A DNA stretch of 64,000 bases from Phaenicophaeus curvirostris (Eukaryota > Chordata > Aves > Cuculiformes > Cuculidae). This document shows positions 24,178 through 34,134 of the stretch, in pieces. The stretch lies in assembly GCF_032191515.1 (NCBI RefSeq), contig NC_091416.1, positions 7,264,001-7,328,000 of the forward strand, written 5' to 3'. Below the pieces are notes generated by a model. It ran no database searches, was not told the origin of the DNA, and saw nothing but the letters and a program-made list of their open reading frames with translations. The first letter of the stretch is position 1. Each line of letters begins with the position of its first letter. A program made the position numbers and the translations under genes.

Positions 24178-24240
24178 AGGTTGGACTCGATGATCCTGTG
24201 GGTCTTTTCCAACCTAGCGATTCTGTGATTCTATGATTCA
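24178..24240 (+). mobile_element. very short CR1 3' end, group B type
   Basis: Only the last 63 bases of the element remain: GGTTGGACTCGATGATCCTG followed by the terminal TTCTGTGATTCTATGATT. The 5' truncation lies inside the 3' untranslated region. Confidence 0.9.
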
Positions 24241-24364
24241 GAGAAAAGCACAGCGTAATTAGAGCCAAACTACCAGCCCAAAATATTGTTTTCCCCTTTG
24301 CACAGATGTTTTCTCCATCATTTACTCCTAGTTTACCTCCTAGGAAGATTTTTCTACCTCCTAG

Positions 24365-24529
24365 GAATGGTTTTTGGCTGAAAGAGGTGATATTGAGATG
24401 AGATCTCCGGGAGAAATGTTTTGCTATGAGGGCGGGGAGGCCCTGGAACAGGTTGCCCAGAGCAGCCGGTAGCTGCCCCATCCCTGGAGGTGTTCAAGAA
24501 CCAAACCATTCCATTAATTCTATGATTCA
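24365..24529 (+). mobile_element. CR1 LINE fragment, group A, with internal deletion near its 3' end
   Basis: It runs from GGTTTTTGGCTGAAAGAGGT through the CATCCCTGGAGGTGTTCAAG block and then jumps straight to AACCAAACCATTCC and the terminal repeat. It therefore lacks roughly 110-130 bases that other group A copies carry between those points. It lies 125 bases from the previous CR1 tail in the same orientation. Confidence 0.93.
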
Positions 24530-24801
24530 TCTTTGCATCCAGCAGAAGGTGATGTAAAGCTCCTCTCTGCCTTGTGTGACCGCAATGGGTGCTGCAGCTC
24601 TTTGAGGCCACGACAGAATAAAAGTGTTGAAGGCAAGAGATGATGCCCTGAGCGCTCGTCCAATTTTTTCACCACCTTCTAATGTCCTGTTTGGGGTTTG
24701 ACAACTGCAAAACTGCATCTTCTGGATGAAGGATTGGACCTCTGTGCTGAAGCCAGAGGGCAAGGAGGGCAGGGGATGGTGATGATCAACACTTAGATGA
24801 A
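24530..24801. other. unique spacer between two oppositely oriented CR1 copies
   Basis: Nothing recognisable was seen in this 272-base spacer. Confidence 0.4.
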
Positions 24802-25325
24802 CACAGAATCGTAGAATCAAAGCCCATCCAGTTCCACCCTCTGCCATGGGCAGGGACAACTCCCACTGGATCAGGGGCTCCCAGCCCCATCCAACCTGGC
24901 CTTGAACCCCTCCAGGGATGGAGCAGCCACCACTGCTCTGGGCAGCCTGGGCCAGGGCCTCCTCGCCCTCATGGCAAAACATTTCTTCCTAAGATCTCAC
25001 TTCACTCTCCCCTCTTTCAGCTCAAAACTGTCCCCCCTCATCCTATCCCTGCCTTCCCTGATCAAGAGCCCCTCCCCAGCTTTCCTGGAGCCCCTTTCAG
25101 TACTGGAAGATGCTCTAAGTTTTCCCCAAAGCCTTCTATTCTCCAAGCTGAAAAAACCCAACTCTCAGCTTGCCCTTTTACAAGAGGTGTTCCAACCCCC
25201 GGATCATTTTTGTGGTCTCCTCTGGACTCGCTTAAATAGATCCATGTCCTTCCTGTGCTGAGGACTCCAGAACTGAATGAAGGCTCCACATGAGGTCTCA
25301 CAAGAGCAGAGCAGAGGGGCAGGAT
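24802..25325 (-). mobile_element. CR1 LINE fragment, group A
   Basis: The reverse copy starts at the terminal repeat complement (ACAGAATCGTAGAATC) and has lost the GGTTTGGGTTGGAAGGGACC segment next to it. It continues through the group A tail and the antisense of the ORF2 end to the RPHLEYCVQFW region (AGGACTCCAGAACTGAATGA) near 25270. The minus strand carries the broken ORF2 in several frames. Confidence 0.95.
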
Positions 25326-26657
25326 TCCTAGTCGTGTAGGATGATGGGGATGAACATGGATTTATAGACCTGCTCCCACAGAGAAAAAACTCTTGCTCAG
25401 TTCTGGTGACTTCTTCAGGGTTAAAAAAAAGGAAAACAAAGAAAAAGAGTGCAGTTTTCATCTCCTTCAGAGAGATGGGTTTGTCGTTATTGGCTGTGCT
25501 CTTTAAAGATCTTGGTATGGGGAGAAATCCTGACATGAGTGATTGGGAAACTCAGGTGATGGAAGAGGGAGAGTGAAAGGAAAAGGTTTTTTTTTTCCTT
25601 CTGCCCTGCTGAAGACAGCAGGAACTGGGGAAGGATTGACTTAGCACTATCCATCAGGAAAAGACTTTCCATCAAAAAGTGAGCAAGAAAAATAGCACCT
25701 GGGAAAAAGCAAGAAGCCTGCAAGGAGAGGAGCAGCCCCGCTCAGCACTGCAAACTCTCCTTGGAGGTCAGCAGAGGGTTTTGGGGATAGATTCGGCTGT
25801 GAGGGGAGATGTGGGCAAGACACGTGGGGAAGGCAATCAGAAATTAAGTTTTAAGTTATAAAAAGAGATCAAGAGATGAAACGGGTGAGGGAGGGGGGTA
25901 GAAAAGAGGACCCCCCTGGAGCATTTTGGGAAGAGAGAAGTTCTTCACGTGGGATGAAAGCGGGGGATGTCAGAACTGTGCCCGAGGTGGGGGTGGGCTA
26001 TGAGGGAGGGGGATACGTCTCACTCAGTGGCTCTTTGAAGATTTGTCTGTTCGCAAATATCTTGGAAAATGATGCTGTGGGCTTGGTGGGTCTGCTTGGA
26101 CCTGGGGAACAGGCAGCTTGGAGGACTGCAATGGGAATAGCTTCATTTTAGCTTCAGGCTGGGGTTTGGCTGTGGGGAAAACCCTAAATGGGGGGACTCA
26201 GAGCAGCTCTTTATTGCAAAATCCCATCGAGCAAGGGAGTTGGAGCAGTTCGGATGAGGAGAGCTGTGACATGGCATAAACTGCTGCAAGGAGCCGACAC
26301 GGCCCAGCGGGGATGGAAAAGCAGATTTTTCCCAGGATCCCAGAGGAGACCTTGCAGAATTTGTTGCAAGGCAGGAAACCATAGAAAAGTTGATGGAGTG
26401 AGGCTGAGTTTGAAGGCAAGGATATGCCCTGCAAGGACAATGAGATTTGTTACCAATCCTTTCCACGGCTCTCCTGTTTTGTTCTGTGCTTTCTCTGGTT
26501 TAATCAGTCCCTGGCGCTAATTGGCTTCGCTCCCAGCCACCCAGAAGTGGGGGGGACCCTCCAAGGGTCCTCTTTTAGGGCACAGCTCAGCTGCATCCAG
26601 CCCCAACATTTCTTGTGGTTTGTGTCCCATCACGATTCTCACAAACCCAGCCACCGC

Positions 26658-26674
26658 ATTTGCATTATGCAAAT
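26658..26674. promoter_or_regulatory. palindromic double octamer (POU/OCT-type) site
   Basis: ATTTGCAT and its complement ATGCAAAT are placed back to back around a single T, giving a perfect 17-base palindrome. An ATATGCAGAT follows at 26680-26689. The octamer is the classic binding site of POU-domain factors, and paired arrangements can bind POU dimers. The palindrome is seen directly; binding and enhancer activity are inference. Confidence 0.5.
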
Positions 26675-26699
26675 CTGGCATATGCAGATCAGCCCTTCC

Positions 26700-27090
26700 A
26701 AAAATAAGATGCAATCAGGCAATTAACAACCGCCTTGTCTTTAACTCCCAGGTAGTCTCAATTCCTGCAACTCCTAATTTTGGATTGCCCCGGTCCACGA
26801 CCTTAATAATATCATTTTAACTCCCTGTTAAGATGGATTTTCTCTCCCCCTCTTGTTTATTTTCCTGCCTCAGCCCCTCACTGCCACCCACCAGTTGCCT
26901 CACCCTCCACTTACCCAGAGAGGGGAGGATGACAGAGAGATGCTTTTCTCACCACACGCAGCAGAGCCATAAATTTCACTTATATCCAGTAAAACACAGG
27001 CATCCAATTAAACCCATAATCCTATAAACCTGCCAGCAATCAAACACACTTTTAAAAATCAAGACCGACAGGTACTTTAAATCAATACAT
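26700..27090. other. candidate conserved non-coding element
   Basis: This repeat-free AT-rich DNA follows the octamer palindrome and has several TAAT-type cores (CAATTAACAA, CCTAATTTTG, TTAATAATATC, CAATTAAACC). It is inferred from texture and neighbourhood only. Confidence 0.2.
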
Positions 27091-27802
27091 ACAGCTAACA
27101 ACTCGTAGTTTTAGGATCTTCTGACACTGCATCTTTTGCAGCTCCATCATAGAAACAACAAATATGCCAGTCTGTGGCTTGTTTTTATGGCTTTTAGCTT
27201 CACCAAAGCAGATTCCTGAGTGGCGAGCGATGAGCAGGGATTGAGGAGAATCAAGACAAGTTTGGGTCTGCTGTAAAAATTCACAGTCAAAGCCTGCTAC
27301 AGCATCGCATCCCATGTTATAAGACATCACCGCTGCTTGGCTTCTTTCCCTTGGAGATGTCGGAGGGGCTGATGGTTTGGGATAGATTGTTATTATCCAG
27401 ATTTTTTTTTTCCAGAGGGGGAAAAAAAAGAGCTTTTAATTTATGACCCGCTTTCCGATAACAGTGAAGGGCTCTGCCAAACGTAGAAACCTTTTCTATC
27501 AAATGCGTTACAGAGCGGTTGGCAATGTGAGGGGACAGGGCACGTGACTGATGCTAAGGAGCATCATTGCCACTCATCACTTCACTGGCAGCAGCTGGAA
27601 GAGAAGAGTAGCTGGGTTTGTGGCCATTCATCAGGTTCCCATAGGTGAATCTCTGGATTCAGTCTCTGGTTTTGGGGAGACTTCACCCTGAACAAATCCA
27701 ACTTGCTGCCTCCTGATGGTGATGCCTCCTTTGAGCTCTGTGGATCCACACCTGCCTGCAAGGAGCACAGGACAATGATAAAGGAAAAGGTTTTACTGCT
27801 TT

Positions 27803-28014
27803 ATCATAGAATGGTAGAATGGTTTGATTTGGAAGGGACATTCAACCTCTTCCAGTTCCACCACCTGCCATGGGCAAGGACACCTCCCACTGGATCAGGG
27901 GCTCCAAGCCCCATCCAACCCGGCCTTGAACACCTCCAGGGATGGGAAATCCATGACTGACTTACTTCTCTGGGCAACCTGGGCCAGGGCCTCCTCACTC
28001 CCACAGTAAAAGGT
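27803..28014 (-). mobile_element. CR1 LINE fragment, group A
   Basis: The reverse copy starts TCATAGAATGGTAGAATGG and ends within the antisense of the APSLEVFKA/RLP segment plus about 50 bases (GGGCAACCTGGGCCAGGGCC). A small disruption near 27945-27970 replaces the usual CAGCCACCACTGC block. Confidence 0.93.
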
Positions 28015-29592
28015 TATCCAGGCATTTGGGCTGCCATGAGAAAGTTCATGTGGTTTGGCAAACCCAGAGGGTTGAGTAGCACAGAGGCAGCATTCATTTC
28101 TCACGTCATCCACAGGTCCCAGCTTTCAGGGCAAATAAAACTGTTGTGAGTGAGCTGATGCATCGAGTGTCTCTTCCGCTCTGCCTCTCTATGATGCACC
28201 TTGAACTTGCTCAAAATAACATGGAAATTATGATTTCACCTTCATTTCCGAGGTCACCTCAGTTAGACTGACAGGTAGTGTCATTCCCATACTTTGCCTG
28301 CTGTGTTTATGTTATCTTCTGCTTCATCCAGTGTTAAAAATTGTTGTGTTTGCCAGGTAGGAATCATGGATGTCAGGAAAATGAGAGTCAGACAGAGTTT
28401 TACACCTCACACATTCCCAGGAGCTCTGCCTGAGTCACTCACAACCCCACCGAAGCCATAAACAAGCTTTCCAGCAACACCAGCATCTTTGCTGGGAGCT
28501 TAAATACCACACGTACAGCAGCAAGGAAGCATTTTAAGCACATATAGGGGTGCTTTGAACTGTTTTATTTGGGCTATGTTTTTTGTATCCTTTCACCTGT
28601 AAAACCAGGCACTACCATCATCAGAGTCCAAATGCAATAAATGTGGCTGGAGTGATAAAAAAAATCTTTTAGGCTGACATGGAATAGCTTTTCTAGACCT
28701 CAGAAAGTGGTTGGTCAGACTTACAACTTGCCAGGGGTGAGCTGCTCACCGTATGAGGATCGGCATGTGCCCCAGACCAATGGATGCCACAATCCCTTTG
28801 GTTTTTAAGTCCTTCCCTGCAATAAACTGTAAGCTTGAAATTAATGACCACTTCATGGAGAGAAAATGCAGTCATTGACCTAGGACTGAACCTCAGCCAT
28901 TTGAGACAAAGCATTTGCTACTTTTCAAATGTTCGTTTTCAGGAGTCACGGAACAAAACCTTGATCTTCTGAATACAAAATGTTCTAATGTCATGGAGCT
29001 GTTTCCTCTCTCATCCTCAAAAATTCATTTTGTGGGGAATGTCCAATTTCACTCAGTTAAGTAGCAAAAGGCAGGCAAAAAAAATCTCCATTCCCATGTG
29101 GCTACAGCTTCAAAATATTATGAAGTCAGAGGAATGATGACCCAAGTGACACCCAAGTCGAGGATCCCAGGATCTGCATTCCAAGACCCAGGATCTCAGC
29201 ATCACTCTGGTTATAGAAAAAGCCATTTCCTCTTTCACAGGTTATTGGTACCTTGACAAAGCATCGGCCCAGTGCAGAGTACACGGGAAATGGCTCTTGT
29301 ATTTGTCTCAGGTCCTGAGTGAGTGAAAGGCCGCAACCCACCTCTCATGCACCCCTATAAAATACCCATGTTCACAGGGGGCATGCTGGAGAGGATCCAC
29401 ATAATCTGGTGTGTCTGATCTGCTGCAGACCTGAAGTTAAGGGGAAAAAAACATAAATCCATCCTTTACGGAGTCCTGTTTCCTCTCTTGGCTAATAGGA
29501 GTAATCAAGATTTTTTTAAAATAAAAACCCCGAAGCTTGTTGTTTTTCCAGTGAAGCTGAGAGTTTCTTTTGTATTTTTTCCAGGTGTGTCA
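28015..29592. other. unique non-coding DNA
   Basis: Nothing recognisable as a gene or repeat was seen. Short A-runs lie near 28658 and 29077. Confidence 0.45.
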
Positions 29593-29912
29593 GAGCAAGG
29601 CCAGAAGAGGCCATGCAGATGATCCAAGGTCTGGAGCACCTCCCATACAAGGACAGGCTGAGAGAGTTGGGGTTGTTCAGCCTGGAGAAGAGGAGGCTTC
29701 AGGAAGATCTTAGAGCAGCTTCCAAGACTGAAAGGGCTCCAGGAAAGCTGGGGAGGGAATCTTGATCAGAGAGTGCAGGGATAGGACTAGGGGGGATGGT
29801 TTTGAGCTGAAAGAGGGGAGATTGAGATGAGATCTTGAAGACAAATGATTTGCTGTGAGGGTGGGGTGGCCCTGGCCCAGGTGGCCCTGAGAAGGGGTGG
29901 CTGCCCCATCCC
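29593..29912 (+). mobile_element. CR1 LINE fragment lacking its 3' end
   Basis: The forward group A copy begins in the ORF2 tail (AGATGATCCAAGGTCTGGAG, the MIQGLEHL segment, then DRLRELGLFSLEKRRLQEDL). It stops at GGGTGGCTGCCCCATCCC, so the last 150 or so bases, including the terminal octamers, are missing. CR1 copies normally retain the 3' end and lose the 5' end, so this one was broken after insertion. The break abuts the palindrome cluster at 29911-29970. Confidence 0.94.
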
Positions 29913-29970
29913 AGATTTCTTGGGAAAGAAGATTTCCCAAGAAATTTCCCAAGCCAGATTTCTTGGGAAA
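29911..29970. repeat. palindrome cluster at the broken end of a CR1
   Basis: TTTCTTGGGAAA (29916-29927) and TTTCCCAAGAAA (29933-29944) form a perfect 12-bp hairpin with a 5-base loop. TTTCCCAAG (29945-29953) pairs again with CTTGGGAAA inside 29959-29970. CCAGATTTCTTGGGAAA occurs twice exactly, at 29911-29927 and 29954-29970. Each TTC-4 bases-GAA unit has the form of an N4 STAT-type site. Origin is unclear: it could be repair-templated insertion or a foldback. Confidence 0.8.
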
Positions 29971-30129
29971 ATGTGAGGGACTGGGGTCAGAAAAATCACC
30001 GACATTCAATCTCAGCACCTGGGTCTGCAAGGGAAACATCTCGTGGGCTGGGGAGGTGGTTGTAGCACAACAGGTTTTGGAGACAACACTGAGCTGCTCC
30101 CCTCAGTCACAGGGGATGCACCTGATAAA
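29971..30129. other. unique spacer between the palindrome cluster and an ancient LINE fragment
   Basis: Nothing recognisable was seen. Confidence 0.35.
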
Positions 30130-30405
30130 AAGAAAGGGCGCTGAAAATTTGGTAGGAGTGCAAAGAAAGGCCCACCAGTAACCCAAGGGCCAGAGAAAAT
30201 GCCTTACAGTCTTAAAGGGCTTTGCCTCTTCATCTTATCAAGAAGAAGAATGAGAGTGACTTGATTACAGCACACCGCCAGCACCTTCTCAGAGAGAAAA
30301 CCCTGGGTACGGCAAAACCTCTTTAATCTATCAGCCAAAGGTACAATGAGAAGCAAAAGCTGGAAGCAGAAGCTAAATCCATTCAAATTAAAAATTAGGC
30401 ACTGA
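30130..30405 (+). mobile_element. ancient CR1/L3-like LINE fragment, C-terminal ORF2
   Basis: Reading the plus strand gives remnants of the ORF2 tail in order: AENLVGVQRKAHQ (the LExVQRRA segment) near 30141-30180, an EKMPYS-like segment near 30196, then RRMRVTLITAHR-like (KRRLRGDLIT) near 30240-30270, FNLSAKG near 30320-30345, and WKQKLNPFKLKIRH-like (WKLKLDKFKLEIR) near 30360-30402. Frames shift between these pieces. The order and spacing match old L3/CR1-like elements known from reptiles. It is more diverged than any group A or B CR1 here. Confidence 0.78.
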
Positions 30406-31420
30406 CTTTTCATTTTTTCTCCATCAGCAAGAACGATTTAACCACCCAAACAACCCAGCAGTGAAATGGCGCATCCTGCTCCAGCGCTGCAGCAGCCGCT
30501 CCAGGCTCAGCGGGGATCGGCAAAGGCAGAATAGTGGGGGTTATTGCACTACCTTTGGGGGTGCTGGGCTTTGGCAGCTGGGATTGCATGGATTTGCAAA
30601 GCAGAGGAGAGCTGCAGATGCTTCCGAGCCCAACCCAACTCCTCCACGCTCCGAGCCCTCTGCTAGCCCGCAAAGTTTGCCACTTCCCAGCCCCTCGCTC
30701 TCATCGCAGCCTGCAGATGCATCTGATCCACACTGCAGATAATGATAGAAAATTACAGTGTAATAAGATAATGGGATTTATTTATAGAATTTGCTTTCCA
30801 ATCACGCCCACATGATATATGTATCCACACACGCACGCACACACACACACAGCACTCTATGTGTATATATTAGCATAAGTGGTTGGCTTTGTGGAAGCAA
30901 AATGCCACCTGGGGGATGTCGAGATGCTCCCAAGTGGTTCAATACCAGTGAGGAGGGTGCTGGCACATCACAAATAGTCCCCTCATCATCATAACAATGA
31001 CACCATATTTCCAAAGCACTTTTATCTCAAGGCACTTGGAAAAGGAAAAGAAAAAAAAAAGAAGAGGTGGGGGTGGGTGAGAAATGTAAACTGCTACCAA
31101 AACCCCAGTGCATGTGGAGATGAGAATTGAAATGCATTGACAGACTTAACTGGAGACAAATCCCGTCTCCAATAGAAACAAGCCAAGGGAAATTTAAGGA
31201 GGCAGGATGTAATTAGCTGGTGATGGTCAGCACAGCGGGACTCTTAATGAACTTTCTCCCCACAGGGCCCTGGGGGGTTTAAGAAAATTGAGGTGCAGAA
31301 GGTTGGAGAGTCTCCAAATCTCAAATGGGCATGGAGAAGCCCAGCAAGTGCAAACTGAGGGTGATAAACTGCCATAATAATGGAATTCAGGGTGCGGTGA
31401 CTGTTCTACCTCGTGCTTGA
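30406..31420. other. mostly unique non-coding DNA
   Basis: No gene was recognised. It contains the CA microsatellite at 30825-30852 and a purine-rich tract at 31038-31085. Frames of 87-94 codons around 30410-30815 overlap on both strands and show no family features. Confidence 0.4.
30825..30852 (+). repeat. CA dinucleotide microsatellite
   Basis: An ACAC run is interrupted by two CGC variants and ends in about seven perfect AC units. Confidence 0.9.
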
Positions 31421-31870
31421 TGGAGCGAGTCCAGAGGAGACCACAGAGATGATCCAAGGGTTGGAGCACCTCCCATATGAGGACAGGCTGAGAGAGTTGG
31501 CATTATTTGAAGAGAGGACTCCGAGGAGACCTTAGAGAATCTTCCAGTATTGAAGGAGGCTCCAGAAAAGCTGAGGAGGGGCTCTTAATCAGAGATTGCA
31601 GGGAGAGGATGAGGGGGAACGGTTTTCAGCTGAAAAAGGGGAGATTGAGATGAGATCTTAGGGAGAAATGTTTTGTTGTGAGGGTGTTGAGGTCCTGGTC
31701 CAGGTTGCCCAGAGCAGTGGTGGCTGCCCCATCCCTGGAGGGGTTCAAGGCCAGGTTGGATGGGGCTTGGAGCCCCTGATGCAGTGGGAGGTGTCCCTGA
31801 CCATGGCAGGGGTGGGACTGGGTGGGCTTTGAGGTCCCTTCCAACCCAAACCATTCTACGATTCCATGAT
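31421..31870 (+). mobile_element. CR1 LINE fragment, group A
   Basis: The forward copy runs from GGAGCGAGTCCAGAGGAGAC (the ERVQRR segment) through DRLRELA, with a deletion in the FSLEKRR segment near 31505, to the terminal ATTCTACGATTCCATGAT at 31853-31870. Antisense frames of 87-98 codons are mirrors of this sequence. Confidence 0.95.
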
Positions 31871-33129
31871 CCTCCTGCCACAAGGCCATGTGCTTTTATT
31901 TATTTCCTAAGCTGCACAACAACCTGCATCCCCAAATCCTGCTACAGGATGGGGACAGAAGCTGTTAATCGAAAGACCAGTTGCTCCCTGCAAAATTATG
32001 CCATGACCTAACGAAGCATCGGCCACCGACACATGAGTGTTTGGAGTTGAAACAGTGGCAGAGTTGCTGAATCTTTGCATCTAGGTGTTGCTGCCGCTCT
32101 GAGCATCCCCATCACTGCACCCTGCCCCCGCCAACAGCCAGGGAACACCTGCTACCAGCTTTTGAGTGAAGTATCAGCATTTTTTTTTCAGAGAAAAGAT
32201 ATTCGCAACACCTGCAGACTTACCAACAAGAGCATTTTTCCCATGCACTTCACTAACATCTGTGCACCACAATGGGATCACACCTGCCCATCCGTGGTGT
32301 ATGATTAACCAGGGCAGGTGGCGGGTGAGCATCCCTGCTCAACATTCCAGCCTACAGGTTAAAGCCAGCCCTGCTGGGCATGGGGAGGAGAAGGCAGGCA
32401 TCTCCCCCCTTGGCTGCAATGAAGTACAATTATTTTCCAAGGGCTGCTGAGCATCTCCACTGAGCTGGCTTCTCTGGGGAAGATCAAAGCCAACCTCTGA
32501 TCAGGAGAGCTGAACAAGATCCCTTCACAGTACTGGAGAACCAGGAGGAGAGAAAAAATACAAAGAAAAGGGGGATGACTTGGAGCAAGGGGAAGTTTTC
32601 CATTATTGGGGCTGGCTAAACCCCAAACAAACCCCACTGTGGTTAATCACTCACCTCTAACAACTCCATCACAGCATGAAGAGGCTTTCGAAGCCCACCA
32701 AGGTGCTGGTGTATGCTGATGGCTTTGGGTGGGCAAGGTTGGGCTGGTCACACCCTGCCTAACCCCTTGTCCTCCAGCATCCCTAGCTCTACTCAGCCTG
32801 GCTCTGCCGGTGGGGCAACTGAGGTTCTGATGGCTTTTTGGGGGGGAAATGCAAAGGAGCAAGAGGATTGAGATCATCCTTTATAGATGTTGTTGCCTCT
32901 GGCAGAAAAGCCAAAGCAAACTTCAGCACTTTGCTCCTCCTTTGATTCTAGCACTTTTAACCAGAGAGGAGAGAAAGACCCCCAAACTAGATCCTAACCC
33001 TGCAGGCACCACAGCCGAGGTGGATGCTTGAGAATGCCTCAAGACACCTAGTAGGAAAAGAAACAACAACACTGATTTTGGGGCCGTTTCCAGGCTGTGG
33101 TGAAGGGAGGAGAGAGGGCGCAGGACTGG

Positions 33130-33270
33130 CAGAGGTTCCCTCTCCCTTAAAACTTCGTTGTGCTCTATATTCAAACGGCAGTTTAATGAGCCTTTCCCTA
33201 TATCCAGCAACTTTATCACATCATTAAAGCGTAAAAATGAATAATACATCTAGCAGTTGGATTAAACTGA
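33130..33270. other. candidate conserved non-coding element
   Basis: Repeat-free, AT-rich sequence with retained CpGs and TAAT-type cores (CATCATTAAAGCG, GAATAATACATC). Inferred from texture only. Confidence 0.18.
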
Positions 33271-34117
33271 ACTCCAGACCCAACGTATCTTCAAACGGAG
33301 GAGGGAAGAGAGGCGGCTGGAGGGTGGGGTGCTGCGTGAGGGTGGCAGCCGTGCCGAGGAGAGGATGGAGTTATTTCTGCTCTGATGTGCCAAATCGCAC
33401 ATAGGGATGGCCATGGTTCTTCCCAGCAAGCCAAGCTCCTGCTGTTTTAGCTCAGTGCCGAACAGGAGCTGCTCATACCCAAAGCATCCCTCCTCCTCTC
33501 CTTTCTGGCCTGCAGAAAGAAAGGAATAAATTTTTTTAATTGTTTTAATATTATTTTTAATTATTGCTTGCAGCGAATTCATCCTCAGACACTGCAGTCA
33601 GTGAAGGGCTGAGTTAAAACCAGACACAGGCTTCATGTGTGCCTCTGTCTCTTGCTCAAATCCAGCTATTTCCATCCTTAAAAATGAAACATATTGGGTA
33701 AAAAGGCCCGATCCAGGTCCCATCGCACCTCACCGAGTGCTGGGTCAGGTCCTGGCCAATTTACCCTGTTGCTAAAGAGGAGCATTCATTACATCTGCAT
33801 GGATGGATGAGCAAATGGAGATTTTGCTGCTCTTGGCAGCAGGATCTGTGCCCCAGGCACCCAGGAGTGTCCTGCATCCCAAGGTGGCCTCAACACGGGC
33901 TCAGCACCCCAAGGAAAGCCAACAATCTCATTTATTAAAATGAAAGCTCATTTATACCAGGAGAAGAGGTAAAAAAAGAAAACAAGAGGCCAAAATGAAT
34001 CATCTTTGGTTCAGGATGTGAGCGTATTCTCCTCAAGGGTAAAATAAACAATTAAAGCTGGAACAATTCACAGATTGGGACTTTTTAATGGATAAATTGT
34101 ACTCATCAAGAACAGCC

Positions 34118-34134
34118 TATATATATATATATAT
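34118..34134. repeat. TA dinucleotide microsatellite
   Basis: About eight TA units. Confidence 0.85.

Larger units (their letters stand above)
25326..27802. other. unique non-coding DNA with candidate regulatory block
   Basis: No gene was recognised. 26640-26830 is a candidate regulatory region (see the palindromic octamer). The purine-rich stretch 25676-25945 supports short open frames of no recognisable family. A poly-T/A pair lies around 27401-27428. Confidence 0.4.

Noticed and set aside
33700..33790. Possible reptile MITE (GGCCCGATCCAGGTCCC ... GGTCAGGTCCTGGCC)
   Set aside because: The arms do not pair well enough by eye to support an inverted repeat.
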